Positions 45,885-59,447 are shown, counted from the first letter of the stretch. The stretch is 64,000 nt of DNA from Panonychus citri (GCF_014898815.1 NW_026515549.1:434001-498000); one strand, 5' to 3'. Numbers and translations are program-made. The notes: a model not told the origin generated them from the letters alone.

Positions 45885-46358
45885 TTGATACAAGATAATG
45901 TAGAAAGACTTGGAACGTAATTAAGATGTTCAATTAAAGAAGAATTTGCTTTTACAAACAAAAGTTAATAAACTCTGGAGGTTTTTAATTCTAATAAGTA
46001 ATTAAATCACTTGAAATGATCAATTTAAAATTGTAAACATTGTGAATCCATTTAAATGCTAAGCAAATGTCAATCTTTTTCTTGGATGAATTTGATTGGA
46101 TGTTTGGTTGATCGAAGCGCTTTTTTCAATTTACAAAATCGCTGAGATTGATTTTCTATTTTCGATCGATATTTGATTGATTGTTGCACCTTTTAAAGTT
46201 TTTTTGAGACGATTATGTTAATGATTAATTGACTTTCGAAATTTTTAATTAGTACAACGTAAATTTTCACAGATAAATTTTACATTTTTCTATTTATATG
46301 AAGGGATTTAATGACGTTAATATTGGTTTTGTTTGTCGAAAGGTTTTTGTCAATTCAA
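45885..46358. other. Intergenic region, EMC8 / ISCU
   Basis: About 475 bp between two minus-strand genes: EMC8 promoter and ISCU 3' UTR. AT-rich, no ORF. Confidence 0.6.
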
Positions 46359-46796
46359 TTAATTTTTATATTTTGTCCTGTAATCTTGTATTGCTGCTTT
46401 AATTGCATCTTCAGCGAGCATTGAACAATGTAATTTAACGGGTGGAAGTTTAAGTTCATTGGCAATCATTGTGTTTTTAATCTCTGCTGCTTCATCAAGA
46501 GATTTACCTTTAATCATTTCGGTTGCCAAGGAAGACGAGGCAATGGCTGAGGCACAGCCGAAAGTCTTGAATCGAGCATCAACAATATTACCATCAACAT
46601 CAACTTTAATTTGCAGCTTAAGAACATCACCACAAGCAGGAGCACCAACTAATCCAGTTCCAATTTGATCCTCATCCTTTTTAAACGATCCGACGTTCGA
46701 AGGATTTTCATAATGATCCATAACCTTTTGGTCATAATTACGTTTTCCCATATATTGGACAGAAGGTGAGACCAAACGATTAATTTGACGATACAT
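46359..46796 (-). CDS. IscU: Iron-sulfur cluster scaffold protein ISCU (mitochondrial)
   Basis: Intronless coding region of 145 aa from the ATG at 46796. The NifU-N scaffold builds [2Fe-2S] clusters with NFS1, ISD11 and frataxin. The N-terminus (MYRQINRLVSPSVQYMGKR) looks like a mitochondrial presequence. Conserved elements are NYDQKVMDHYENPSNVGSF, the first cluster Cys in VGAPACGDVLKLQI, the second in FKTFGCASAIASSS, and the co-chaperone HSC70 motif LPPVK followed by the third Cys in LHCSMLAEDAI. A plausible splice acceptor (TTTTCAG) lies 12 nt upstream of the ATG, so an untranslated first exon is likely. Divergent from UGGT across about 600 bp. Confidence 0.97.
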   Translation of the reverse strand: MYRQINRLVSPSVQYMGKRNYDQKVMDHYENPSNVGSFKKDEDQIGTGLVGAPACGDVLKLQIKVDVDGNIVDARFKTFGCASAIASSSLATEMIKGKSLDEAAEIKNTMIANELKLPPVKLHCSMLAEDAIKAAIQDYRTKYKN

Positions 46797-47395
46797 GATT
46801 AGCTCAGGCTGAAAACACGGATAATATAAGAGAATTAGCAATTAATTGAACGAGGAAACAAAATAAACACAATTAGTTAACTTGATTAAATTCAATGAGA
46901 TGAGAAAATGTCAACAAATTTTGTTGATAAAACGGTTAACCGATATTGAAGAGACTCAATTCCAGATAGAAAATATCAAGTCCTTGGAGAATATTTAACT
47001 CGTTTAAGGTTTTCTAATCTGTTCTATTGACCTTGAGATGATTTTGTAAACACCTGAATCAGTGCAGAAGTGAATGGATTAGTAAATTGCCTAAATTAAT
47101 TAATTCTTCATGTTAATTAGTTAATTGCGACTTGGACTCGTTCGTAAATATCGATATCGGTTTATAGAATTAGATATTTTCTCTTGCGCCATCTGGTGTT
47201 CGGTTGTGAGATATTCTGATCAAAGATCACAAAAGTCAGAGAAATGATTGATTGTGATTGTTATTGATTATTGATTAATTTCAAGATGATTTAATTGTTT
47301 GTAGTTTTTTTATAGTTTAATAAATCTTTGAGTATTGAACCTGTGCGACTGGTTCCTTGTCATTTGTCGGAGCTGTTTTGGTGGACACAATTAAA
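46797..47395. promoter_or_regulatory. Bidirectional promoter region, ISCU / UGGT
   Basis: About 600 bp between divergent start codons. It contains a 13-nt word, TTGCGCCATCTGG, at 47184-47196, about 200 bp before the UGGT ATG. The same 13-mer occurs about 190 bp before the RPS6 ATG (62460-62472). Its reverse complement contains AGATGGCGC, close to YY1/Pho-type sites; factor identity is inference. Confidence 0.5.
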
Positions 47396-50300
47396 ATGAA
47401 TGTCAACCTGGAATTATTGTTCATTTGTCTTTGCTTATTTTTGGTAATTAATGTTACCACCGGTGTTAATAATAATAATGGTGATGATGGCAACGTGTTG
47501 ACCAGCCATTCATCATCTAAATCAGCTAAATCTGTGACAATATCTTTATTTAGTAAATGGAATCAGACTTGCCTCTTCTCGGAGACAAGTGAATATCTAT
47601 GGGAGGAATCACATAACATTTTCTGGACATTTTTGGAAACATTAACAAATCATCCAGTTGCGGATAATTATATTACCACATCAACCTTTCAAGATGATTA
47701 TGAAAGAATCCTTCAGCTTACTTTGCCTCTTTTGTCACCATCAAAAAAGTCAATCCTTAAGTTTAGTCTCTCTCTACGTTCACATTCACCCACGGTGGAA
47801 ATGTTCAACCAAATCTCCAAAGACAAAAGGATTGACTTGGGTTTAGATTCTGTAGATGGTGAAACTGAATCAACTGCAGTCACTGATGGTGGTCAATATT
47901 GTCCTACCTTTGTTGAATTTTCTCAACCCTCATCCCAAATTGACATCCCATTTGCTTGTGATATTGACTCAGCTAAAAGCACCTTGGCTCAATTATTATC
48001 TACTCAAAAGGAAACTTCTTTCATTCATCCATTAATTTATAAATCCGATCATATCCATCCCAGAAGCTCATCACAAGCTAATCACATCACTGCCATAATC
48101 TATGGTCACTTTCCAAGCTCATCGTTTTCTAATTTGTACAAATTTTTAAAATCTCAGGTTATTGGTAAGATGATTTTCCAATCACTTTTCTTGTCTCGCC
48201 ACTTTTATCTTATGCCTCAAGTAATTATCAAATTTTCATTCTCATTTGCACAACAGAAACGGGGAGAATCAAATTATTAGTTAGACATTACATTCCATCT
48301 GTTAAACCCGGTAAAGTTTCACTCTCAGGTTATGGTGTTGAATTAGCAATTAAAAGTACTGAATATAAAGCTCAAGATGATACTCGAGTCAAAGGAGAGG
48401 TCAGTTCAACGACTGCTGCTTTGGCTTCATCGTCCGATGGTCGACCCAATGAACTCGAAGGTTTTGACTTTTCTACTCTGAAAAAATCTTACCCTGAAGA
48501 CGCTGGTAAACTGGATGAATTTCAAACTCATCTTATGGAAACAATGAAAGAAATTGCAACTCTCAAAGTCTGGGAACTTCAAGATATGAGTTTACAGGCT
48601 GCAAAGAAGATATTAACTTCACCCAAAGAAGATCAACTGCGATTATTAAGAGATATTGCACAAAATTTTCCTTCTCTTTCTCGAACATTGATTAATATTC
48701 CGGTTGACAACGATCTTAAAAAAGAAGTTGAAAGAAATCAACACGTTTTTATGCATCATCTTAATCTTGGTACCGCAGATTCAGCTCTCTTTGTCAATGG
48801 AATGTTTTTTGACATGGATTCGACTGATATATTTACACTTCTTCACTATTTGAAGAAAGAAGTCAAACTTATTGAAGGACTTCACAAAGTCGTTGGTCAA
48901 GATGAGCAGAAAATCAAGAAATTGATTAAATTGGATGTGACTGATGAGAAACAAGAATATCAAATTGACATCAGAGATTCAGCTGTGATGTATGTTAATG
49001 ATATTGAAAATGACAAAATGTATCGTAGTTGGTCATCGAGTTTACAAGACATGTTAAGGCCAACTTATCCTGGAATGTTACGAAATGTAAGGAAAAACAT
49101 GTATCATCTCGTGTTAATAATTGATCCAAGCAAAAAGGAATCATTTGATACAATTAAATTGGCCGAATCGTTTTACCTTCACAAAGCACCACTTCGAATT
49201 GGATTTGTATTTGCTGTTAATCGAAACATGTCAATCAATGGTTTAAATGACCCAGGAGTTGGTCTTCTCAACGCTTTCAACTACATTGCCGAAGATAAAA
49301 CTCCATATGATGGACTTTCTTTCATTACTGATGTTATTGCTTCAGTTAGTGGAAAAGAGGCTGAAGTTAAAGACTTGACCAGTGAAAATGTTATCAACCT
49401 ATTTAAGGCCAAATATCCTAAAGCCGATCTTGATTTAGTGTTTGGCTCGGATTCTGGTTATGATACTGGACGCAAATTGGCCTGGGATTATTTACAAAGA
49501 ACTGGTCTGTCCTCCCCAATGAAAGCTTTAATGAATGGAGTTGTTTTGAAACAAGTAAGACTTTTTTTCTTTAACTAATTATTATTTTATAATTGAGATT
49601 AATTTGATCCATTTACTTTGTTAGAATCATCTCAATTCTGAACTTTTCGAGGAAGCCGTTCTTACGGAAATAATGAGACAAACGCCCACCATTCAGAAAG
49701 CAGTTTACAAAGGTGAACTTACTGATTCCAAAGATGTTCTTGATTGGTTAATGTCTCAAAAAACGGTGATGCCAAGACTTAATCAACGAATTCTTGGTAA
49801 TCGTGGTAAGATTATTGATCTTGTTCCCGATGAGACAATTATCCCTTCTAGTGATGGAAATGATGTCATTCCTAGTACTTTAAATGCAAACAATTTCCAA
49901 GCTTTAATTAAATATATTACCAGTAGTGAGAAACGTTGCTCACCAATCACAATTTGGATCGCTGGTGATTACGAGAAAAAGGAAGGAAGAAGAATCTTAT
50001 TATCTGCTTTATCGTATCTTCGATCACACAATCAACATATGAGACTCGGTATAATCTACAGTAATCCAGGATTAGTCTCTCAAACAATAGAAGCTGCTTT
50101 GAGTACAATTAAAGACTCCAAATCAACACTCTCATTTTTAATCAAGTATCTGGTTGAGATTGAACATGATACAAGCCTTGACAACATTTTGAACGCTCAT
50201 GAACTGATTCCCTCTTCAGTTAAATCTGATTTTGATGAAGTTTTCAAAAATATTCAACTGGATACAACTTTATTCAATCTACACCAAGAGTTTGTTTCCA

Positions 50301-52474
50301 CCCATCTTGAACTCGATGAATCTAAAATTGGAATTGTGGTTAATGGTCGAATCATTGACATTCCAAGTAATGAATCATTCATCGAGGATGATTTTAGTCT
50401 CGTTGAAAGACACGGAATGTTAACATTTGGTACAAAAATACTCGAAGTTTTAAGTTCAAGCGATAAATCAGATTCTCAGCTTTGCAGTAATCTCGTTATG
50501 AAGATAAGTAACGTTTTATCTTCATCGGCTATAACTAAAATACGACATGATCTTCAAAACTTTGGATCAGATCATAGTGCAATCATTTTACCCGCATCAG
50601 CACCCGAACTCCCGTCGTTAGATGTCACAGCCATCATTGAACCTCTTTCTCGAGGTGCTCAGAAATTGGCACCTATTTTAATGACTCTTCAAAAGGTTTT
50701 CAATCTTAATATGAAAGTTTACCTTAATTGTATTGAGAAACATTCTGATATGCCTTTGAAAAATTATTTCCGTTACGTGATTGACAATGAGATGCATTTC
50801 GCTGATACCCAAGGATCGAAGTTACTGAATACCGATGCGTTTTTTGGTAACATGCCCTTGTCACCTTTATTTACTCTTGGAATGATAACTCCCGAAAATT
50901 GGTTAGTTGAAAGTGTCACATCTCCATATGATTTGGATAATATTCATTTAGAAGAAATCGATGGTCCAGGAGCTTGGGCTGATTTCGAACTTGAATATTT
51001 GCTATTAGAAGGTCATTGTTTTGAACAGTCGACTGGTAATCCACCTCGTGGTTTACAGTTTGTTTTAGGATCTAAAAGTGATCCCAATGTCGCTGATACA
51101 ATCGTCATGGCAAATCTTGGTTATTTCCAACTAAAAGCTAATCCTGGTGCATGGGCCTTACGATTGAGACCTGGAAGAAGTGACGATATTTACTCGATTG
51201 TTAGTCATGAAAATACCGACCCTGTTTCCGACAGTTCAAATGTAATCATTTTGATTTCTAGTTTCCAAAGTAACGTTGTTAAAATCAGAGTTAATAAGAA
51301 GGCAGATAAACAAAATGAAGAATTGCTTTATGAGGATGGAGAAGAAGATGAAAATAGTATTTGGGGGTCCATTAGTTCATGGACTGGAGGATCTAAGAAA
51401 AAATCAGCTAATGGTGTCCAAGAAAAGGAAACTGAACGATTGAACATTTTCTCACTTGCCTCTGGTCATCTTTACGAAAGACTCCTTCGGATTATGATGA
51501 CAAGTGTAATTAAACATACGAAAACGCCGGTCAAGTTTTGGTTCCTTAAGAATTATCTTTCACCAACATTCAAAGATTTTCTTCCCTTTATGGCGGAAAA
51601 ATATGGATTCGAGTACGAACTAGTCCAATACAAATGGCCACGTTGGTTACACCAACAAACAGAAAAGCAAAGAATCATTTGGGGATATAAGATTCTCTTT
51701 CTTGATGTCCTTTTCCCGTTAGATGTCAAGAAGATCATTTTCGTTGACGCTGATCAAGTTGTTCGAGTTGATCTCACAGAGCTTCGTGATTTAGATTTAG
51801 AAGGTGCACCTTACGGTTACACACCTTTCTGTGATAATCGTGAAGATATGGATGGTTTCCGGTTCTGGAAAACTGGTTACTGGGCAAACCATTTACACGG
51901 ACGAAAGTACCACATTTCCGCCTTATATGTTGTCGATCTTCAAAGATTCCGTCGCATTGCTGCCGGTGACAGATTACGAGGACAATATCAAGGTTTAAGT
52001 CAAGATCCTAATAGTTTAAGTAATTTAGATCAAGATTTACCGAACAACATGATTCACCAGGTATTTATGATCGATTTAATTTTATTGAAAATAAATGAAT
52101 CCTTAATATTTACTAATGGAAAATATTTCTCATTTTCTCAGGTTCCAATTAAATCTCTACCTCAAGAATGGCTTTGGTGTGAAACTTGGTGTGATGAAAA
52201 CTCAAAATCTAAAGCAAAGACTATCGATTTGTGTAATAATCCTAAAACTAAAGAGCCCAAATTAACAGCCGCCAGAAGGATTTTACCTGAATGGGAAGCT
52301 TACGACAATGAGATTAAAGAATTGATGAAAGAGTATGAAACAATTAAAAATCCATCATCATCATCACCTCCAGAGATTGAAGTTGAAAGTAAACCAACAT
52401 CGAAACCACGAATGCCCGGACCTGAGAAACAATCAGATCAAATTAATGATTCACCCGCACATTCAGAATTATAA
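47396..52474 (+). CDS. Uggt: UDP-glucose:glycoprotein glucosyltransferase (UGGT)
   Basis: ER-lumen folding sensor that reglucosylates N-glycans of misfolded glycoproteins for another calnexin/calreticulin cycle. Exons 47396-48164, 48257-49554, 49625-52060 and 52142-52474; about 1611 aa (family about 1500-1550). The signal peptide is MNVNLELLFICLCLFLVINV. A long folding-sensor region of thioredoxin-like domains follows (RHYIPSVKPGKVSLSGYGVE, then LAIKSTEYKAQDDTRVKG). The C-terminal GT24 domain has SVIKHTKTPVKFWFLKNYLS, the DxD motif in KKIIFVDADQVVRVDL, SALYVVDLQRFR, SLPQEWLWCETWC and CNNPKTKEPKLTAARRI. The C-terminus HSEL is a KDEL-like retrieval signal. The 81-nt intron 52061-52141 is in frame and stop-free. 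Confidence 0.97.
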
Positions 52475-53422
52475 TGGAATAAATTATTTTGTATAAATAT
52501 TATCAAGAAAAACGAAACAATCAACTGATTGTAAGTGACTTAAATTGGGTAATTGCGAATGGTCAACTTTTGAAACCTGTCAACAACAAGTAACTTTGAT
52601 AATTTTTCCACCATCCTGGTGACATTGTATTGCCAAAAAGAAAGGATGAATTGTGTAAATTAATTAATCACGATTAATTTTTAATCCATTTTCCTATAAA
52701 TGTTATAATTTAACAAACAAAGCCCATGGAAATATCAAGAGGATATTAATTGTTAATCAAATTACAAGTTGGTTGAACTTTACTCTTCGTTCAAGTAAAT
52801 CACTCAGAGACTATTCGCTGATAAGTTTAGTTTACCTTGATTGTCTATCGGAATCAAATTACATTCAAATTAAGAAAATGAAGATTCTGTTAAATTCTTA
52901 ATATAAACAGATAACATGACAATTCTTGAGGGGATTAATTTAATCCTCGAAATCAATTCCAAACTGATTAACTATATTCATCTTACAAGAGAAAAAGAAA
53001 TGAAAAAAATTGTATAAGAAAAAGGAGAAAAATCTTCTATTGACAACAGAATTATCTCAATATTTACTTTCTCTGTTTCTCTCTCTCTTTGAGAAACAAA
53101 AAAGTCATTGAGAACAATTGAGTTGAATGAATGAAGATGCTGACGAAGATGAAAATGTTCAATCTCGTAAGAAATTTAGTACCATTGTTGTTTGTTTGAC
53201 TATTTAACTTTGCCTGTCAAAAGATGATAATATTGTGAGGATGTAGATTCAGGCAGGATTTACCTGTTAAATTTATGATGGAAAAGACTTCAGGTAAAAG
53301 AGAAGGATGAAAATGCAGCTTAAGATGGAGATGATGAAGATGAGAGAGAGAGAGAAAGAATTGTATTGATAAAAAATGTACATCAAACGAATATAAGATA
53401 AAGAGAGCAAATTGACGTCACA

Positions 53423-53474
<52 letters not shown>

Positions 53475-55281
53475 GATGATGATGATGATGAAAATGATAA
53501 GGAAATGGATAAAAGTGGAAGATGCTGTTCACCTATAAAATGATGACGAAGATGATGATGATATGGCTTAAAAATAGTTCACATGGATCGATATAATGGC
53601 CAAGGCGGAAGAAGAGAGAAAGAAAATCTTGTTCTCTGGTAAATTAACTCGTTCACAATTAACTAACCACATGGAAAATGAGAAAGAAGATGCAGAGGAT
53701 GAGGGGAAAAAGAGAATAGAAGATGAAGGAAAATAGGAATGATGAGTAACAAATGAAGAAGAAGAAGAAGATGATGATGATGATGATAAGCTTGGAGATA
53801 GTTTTCCATGTTAAAAGGTAACTCAGATTCGAGGAAGAAGAAAAGATTCTGTTGCTGAAGAAGAAATAGTCGAGAAAGAAATTGTAACCATGTTTATGTT
53901 TTTCGAGCTTTAATTCTAATCGTTGAACATTATCTTCTTCGGGTGAGTTTATGTTTTCGATACAAATCACTCGAAGGAATCTCACACAATTAAATTATCA
54001 TCAATAATCTTAAAGAATCTTTTACTCGAACCTCATTTTCCCTGAAAAAAAAGTAGTAACAATAATCTTTCAAGTGTAATCATCATTGATTTTAATCTTT
54101 AGTTATTTTGGTGACATCAATAAACAGTTTTCTTTTCTTCATCCTCATCATCATGTAAACAACGAATGACATTCACATTTGTATCTAGTGTAAAGTAACA
54201 CCGAGTGAGAGAGTATTGAAGACAGATAGATAGAGAGAGAAGATAAATACAGACAGAGACTCTGGTTACTTTCACCTACATGATGATGATGTACATGATG
54301 TGATATATTAAATTCATCAATTCCCTTTCATGTTGCTTCAATTATTATTATTATTGTGAAAAGAGAACATGATAAATATGATATTATCCATGATCTATTT
54401 ATTTCCTCATTTCTCATTTGGCTGAATTTTCATCATTCTCGTTTAATTGTTGTTTACATCGGAAAAGCTTCTGAAAACAACTCAACTGATTCCCTTTAAA
54501 TTATCATTATTATTTTTCTTATTCTTTTCTGTGATAACATAATCATTCACCATCATCACTCTCATCATGCTGACAGGGGAAATCGAATCCACCTTGAGAA
54601 GGTTGATTAAAATATTTTCTTCTCTTCCTTCAATGACCTGGAATTAGAGTGAAAATTAAAATTCATCAATGAATCTATGGGATTCCTCGTCTTTGGAATC
54701 CTTATTTACAATTTATTCTTGAAATGCTTTCAACATTTTCGGTGTTTTAATTTGTTGATTGTGCTTCAATTAAATCGTTTTTTCCTCCCAAATCATCAAC
54801 ATAATCAACATTTTGTATATCCAAATTTTAAGGATTAATCTCATTTCAGTTTATCTCAATTACTGCAATAATTTTCTGGTGTTATTTTTTCCTCCTTCAC
54901 TTCAAGTGCCTATCAGTTGAAATCTGATCATCTTTTCAATTTGAAATCTCCATTTTCTTGAAAAGTAACAAGAAATACAAAATGAATCAATTAACAACAA
55001 TTAAATCAACATCTCCATGAACCACAATTTTACAAGAATTGGTAAAACAAGAAACAACAATTAGTGAGACGAGTAATACATGTACAAACATTGAAGGAAA
55101 AAGATAAACAAAACCACCAATTTGAGCCTAATCACCAGGAATTAATTATCACAAGTAAATCAGTGATTACAAGTGATTTAGATCAACAGAATTAAATCAA
55201 TCTCATCAATTTTACCTGGTTTTGTTTTCATTCGAGCAAATAAAACTCGGATTATCTGTTATTTAGTGTCTGTGATTAGCA
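52475..55281. other. Intergenic region with microsatellites
   Basis: About 2.8 kb. The plus strand is purine-rich from 52980 to 53800, including the GA and GAT repeat listed separately and a GAAGAAGAT-type stretch near 53755-53790. The frames across it are low complexity. No gene was seen. Confidence 0.6.
53425..53491. repeat. Compound microsatellite (GA)n(TGA)n
   Basis: About 46 nt of perfect GA dinucleotide followed by about seven TGA/GAT triplets. Confidence 0.95.
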
Positions 55282-58200
55282 ATGAAACCTAATGACTCCT
55301 ATGAGAATCTTGCAATTATAATTGTCCTTTCTGGATGTGGAACTGCAATTCTGGCTGCGATTCTGGTTCTTATCTGTTGTCACCTATTTGTCAAGGTGAG
55401 TTATTGATTAGTCGATGAGAAATCAATAGAAATCAACCCACGTAACGATGAATAGACATGAAGAAGAAAAAAGGTCAACTTAAGATGATTTTTCTTTTCT
55501 CTAATGACATTTATCTTCTTGTTCCTCATCTTATTCTTCCCATGATATTACTCATGATACAGAACAAAAAACTATCACATGTTACCATGAAATAACTTGA
55601 CCACTAACACTCTCTCTTCTCTCTCCCTCAATCTGAGTGAGATGATCTCATCTGAATGGATAATCAGTTGATTATCGGTTCTTTAGTCAAAGTTTACTTT
55701 GGTTACATGATAATTCATATTGACAGGGTAAATAATGTTCAGGGATTGATTATGACTAACAAAAGGTTTTCTCATGTTTTGCTCCTCTAATTTATTTATG
55801 ATTGATTTTTATTCCTCATCATTTCCTTTTCCGGTTTTCTCTTTTGTTGATTTTTCTTCATTTTTTTCCTTCCCTTGAAATCGTTAAATAATCAACAGAG
55901 TAAAGAGACTGTCACTCGATCAAGATATTATACAAGTTCTGGACGTACTTACACATTGGAAAGACAGACAACATCATCAGATGATAATAACATGGAATTA
56001 TTCAGTTGCTGTATTGAGGAATCGATTTCTCAACAACCGGATGCTGAGGAAAGTGATGAGGATAAAACTGTTTCACCTCGATCTCTGTCCATCAGCGGTG
56101 GAAATGGTAATGGAAAAGCTCAAAATTCAAATGAGAAGACGAATAACATTGAATTGAACAATTTTCCCCAAGTAAGGTGAGTTAATTATCTCTTGATTAT
56201 TACAATTAACTCACATGGTTTACTCGCATTTCCGTTTACACATTATTGCAACATCTTAATGATGTTTTCTTAATTTCTATTGTGTAATCTTGTAATCTTT
56301 ATCCCCCAACTATTGACTGATTAATCTTGTTAACTAATTCTCAAAGTTGTATTGATATGAGGATTACAGTGATTAGGTAAATTTCTGGTAGTAAAGCTCA
56401 TAATTAAATCATGATAATCAATCTTTCTCTGTCTTATTTAGAGATGAGCTTTGTTGTTGAATACTAATTTGGGTAATTTTGTTGATTGTAAATATTTAAA
56501 TTACATTTTCATTGGATTTCACTGCGTCTCGATTAACTTAATTGATTAACTGTGATTTAGAAATTAGAAGCTTAATTTTTTGGCTGTTAATTTTCTTATC
56601 CTTTGATTTGACAGATTTTGCACTAATCAAAATGGCGGATTAGTGGAAACAGATAAATCAGAGAGAATTGATGAGGTAAGAACTTTTCTCTTCTTCTTGT
56701 ATTCCATTTAATTAATTGATTCTTATTGATTGTTCTTCCTCTACAAATGTAATTTTCTTTATTCGATAGCAGATTAATAAACCATTGAATTCTAGTCATC
56801 GAAGATCCTCAGGTGGGATTACCCGTCAACAAAGTTTCGAGGTTCCTGATGAAGAGATTAACATCGATCTGACTAATACAATAGGTAAACTTGTTAAATT
56901 ATTACGATTGATTCATTTAAGAACTTGGAATTAGTGTTCAATTTAATCATTTGGGTGATTTGTTTCTAAGATTCTTGGAAGTAAAGAAAATGAAGAAACA
57001 TTTTAATTCTAATTTAAATGTTCCCATGTTTCTCTCAAGCAATTGAAGAGATAATGATTGTTATCGAGAAAAAGGAAATCTCAACAATGGTTAATAGAAT
57101 CAAAACATTAACTTAATTGCTCGAAAAAGATTAATCATTGAAATGGAATTACTCATATTTGAACATTCAACCAGTTTTAATCAACGATTAACCATCACGA
57201 TGATCAATTTCATCTTCTCTCTCTCACTCTTGATGTAATTCATTGATTCATTATGCACAATTAACCAACCCCGTTAATCATTAATTCAAAACAATCTGAA
57301 TATGCTTGGTGTGATTCCTCTTTCTTTTTCTCTCTCAAATTCATTGATTTTGCTAATAATTGATAACATTTTGCATGGTAAACAGAGCACAGAATTTTTT
57401 GGTTTTAAAACAGCGGAAGTTTCATTTCCATTCCTCAAACGAACAATTCTCATATTGAACTTTCCATGGATCTTGAATCGAATCCAATGTTTTTCTATTA
57501 CTTCCTTGATTCTCAAATGTCCACCAATCTAATGACCAATGAATTCTTTTCCCATTCAGCCCATGAAGAGGAAAACACTGATGAAAGATCCCCTGAAACC
57601 ATAAGGTTTGTGGATCATTTTCTCTCTCTCTCTCTCTCTCTCTAATTAGTTGAAATTAAGTTCTTATTATTAGTTTAGTTTGATTAATCTCAATCACTTT
57701 CTCTGTTATTGATTGAATATCAATAGACGTGAATATCGTGAACTATGGCAATTACGAGCTACTTTAGAACTGGAAGAAAATCAATCAACTAATCCAATCG
57801 ATGGTCAATCATCATCAACAACGATACCTGATAATATGGAGATGACCAATCAACCTGATTCTGTTGATTTAGTTAATCCTAATCTCACCAAATCATCAAC
57901 TAAATATGAATCTGGATGGTTTTCCGCTGATTCTGGTTAGGATTGATAATCATTCAATCTAATTATTAATTAATCATTGGCTTTTTAGATTTTGCTCGTT
58001 TAATCATTGATAATTGCTTCCAATAGATTTAATTAACCTTTGCCTTGATTTGCAGTTTTATTAATTGTATTTGTTTGCACGAAAACCTTAATCATCTTCA
58101 CACTTAATTGCTTCCTTAATGCTACATAATCCCAATTACCAAAGTAAAAACAATCAAATTTGCATGAGCTTTGCCTTCTTGCGATTTAATAGTTAATCAA

Positions 58201-58447
58201 ATTTAGATGGAAAAAGCTTCGCAATTTGTATCAATCATAATTAATCGTTGATTCGTTTGATTCTAATTGTTGACAATTTGTTTTCTTTGCTTTTCACTCG
58301 ACAGGCTATCGATCAATGGAAAGACGAGATTATTCAATTGATAGTAAAACCGAATCAATTTATCGTTCGTTTATATCAAATTCGGGCCCATCCAAGAAAT
58401 CACATCACAGTATTCAAGAGGAACAAGAATCAGAGGCTTTTGTGTAA
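55282..58447 (+). CDS. Unrecognised single-pass membrane protein with PDZ-ligand-like C-terminus
   Basis: Seven exons assembled by splice signals and phase: 55282-55395, 55899-56176, 56615-56675, 56773-56884, 57560-57605, 57727-57935, 58305-58447; about 320 aa. A short N-terminus (MKPNDSYENL) precedes one helix, AIIIVLSGCGTAILAAILVL, then CCHLFVK. There is no signal peptide, so a type III or signal-anchor topology with a long cytoplasmic tail is likely. The tail has basic/Tyr-rich patches (TRSRYYTSSGRTYTLERQ) and acidic Ser stretches. A segment RREYRELWQLRATLELEEN looks helical and conserved-like. The ending SEAFV fits a class II PDZ ligand. I do not recognise an orthologue. Internal exon choices are inferred and one could be missing between 56884 and 57560. 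Confidence 0.65.
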
Positions 58448-59447
58448 TCGACAATTAATCAACAAATTGTCTCTAAATCACAATTATGTTGCAAATCCAT
58501 ATATCTATTGATGCCTTCGTTTGGAATACAAATTATCATTTAATCCTCATCATGGTCAAACCATTAAGATTATTTTGATTCTTGCCTTTGGTCTATTAGA
58601 TGATTATCAGAGACTCGAAAACTAAATGGGAACATAATCTGATCAACTTTCAATTTAATCAAGGTTAATTTAAATTCTAATTATTTTGCTCTTACCAACA
58701 ATTAATCAACCAAATGTTTCATTGAAATTCAATTTTCTGTCTATTGTTTTGATCTCATCAATGAGACTCTTCCCGATTAGAATGCAAAGTGATCATTATC
58801 GATTCAATTGGAACGATTAATTATGCTGATTGTTGTTATTAATCGAAGATGCAAAAAAAAATAATTCGTTCCTAATGATTGCTTCGAAAAAAGTTCTTAA
58901 TTGCTTCGATTCCTTCTCATTAATTTCAATTCCATATTTGCCTTGATTACAAGATCTGATCCATTTATTAAATCAACTTTTGACCAACAGCGACAATTGT
59001 TACTAATTGTATCGTTTTTGACTCAACCTGATTAACTGATTGTGGTACAAATTCATCATCTTAAATCAATCGGCTTGAACCCAATCTCGAAGAGCTGAAA
59101 ATCTCCTCGGGGAAATGATTACCGACTAATCATTTTCGCAATCTGATTAATTGCTGATCAAATGAATTGATCAATAAACAAACCAGATAACTGTAAAGTC
59201 TTCAATGTATTTAACCAAAAAAAATTAATGATTTTTTTTTCTAATTGTAACAAATCATCACAGTGAAAATAAAACAAAATCCGAGTAATTAAAGTGGAAT
59301 CACAATTAATTTTATTTCGTAAAAAAAATAATGTAAAAAAGGGTTGGAACATATCGAGACAATTGAGAATTACAATTATGAACCAAATTAAAAGTTAATT
59401 GTGAATAGTGAACATTGAACCATTTGAGTTGATTGTAAGAAGATTAA
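58448..59447. other. Convergent intergenic region
   Basis: Exactly 1 kb between two opposing stop codons. AT-rich, with A/T homopolymer runs near 58853 and 59231. No gene was seen. Confidence 0.6.

Noticed and set aside
53425..53491. Regular repeat considered as a CRISPR or minisatellite array
   Set aside because: It is a simple dinucleotide and trinucleotide microsatellite, with no spacers, in an animal genome.
53659..53985. 108-codon minus-strand frame
   Set aside because: Phe/Ile/Leu-rich frame caused by the GAA/GAT-rich plus strand.
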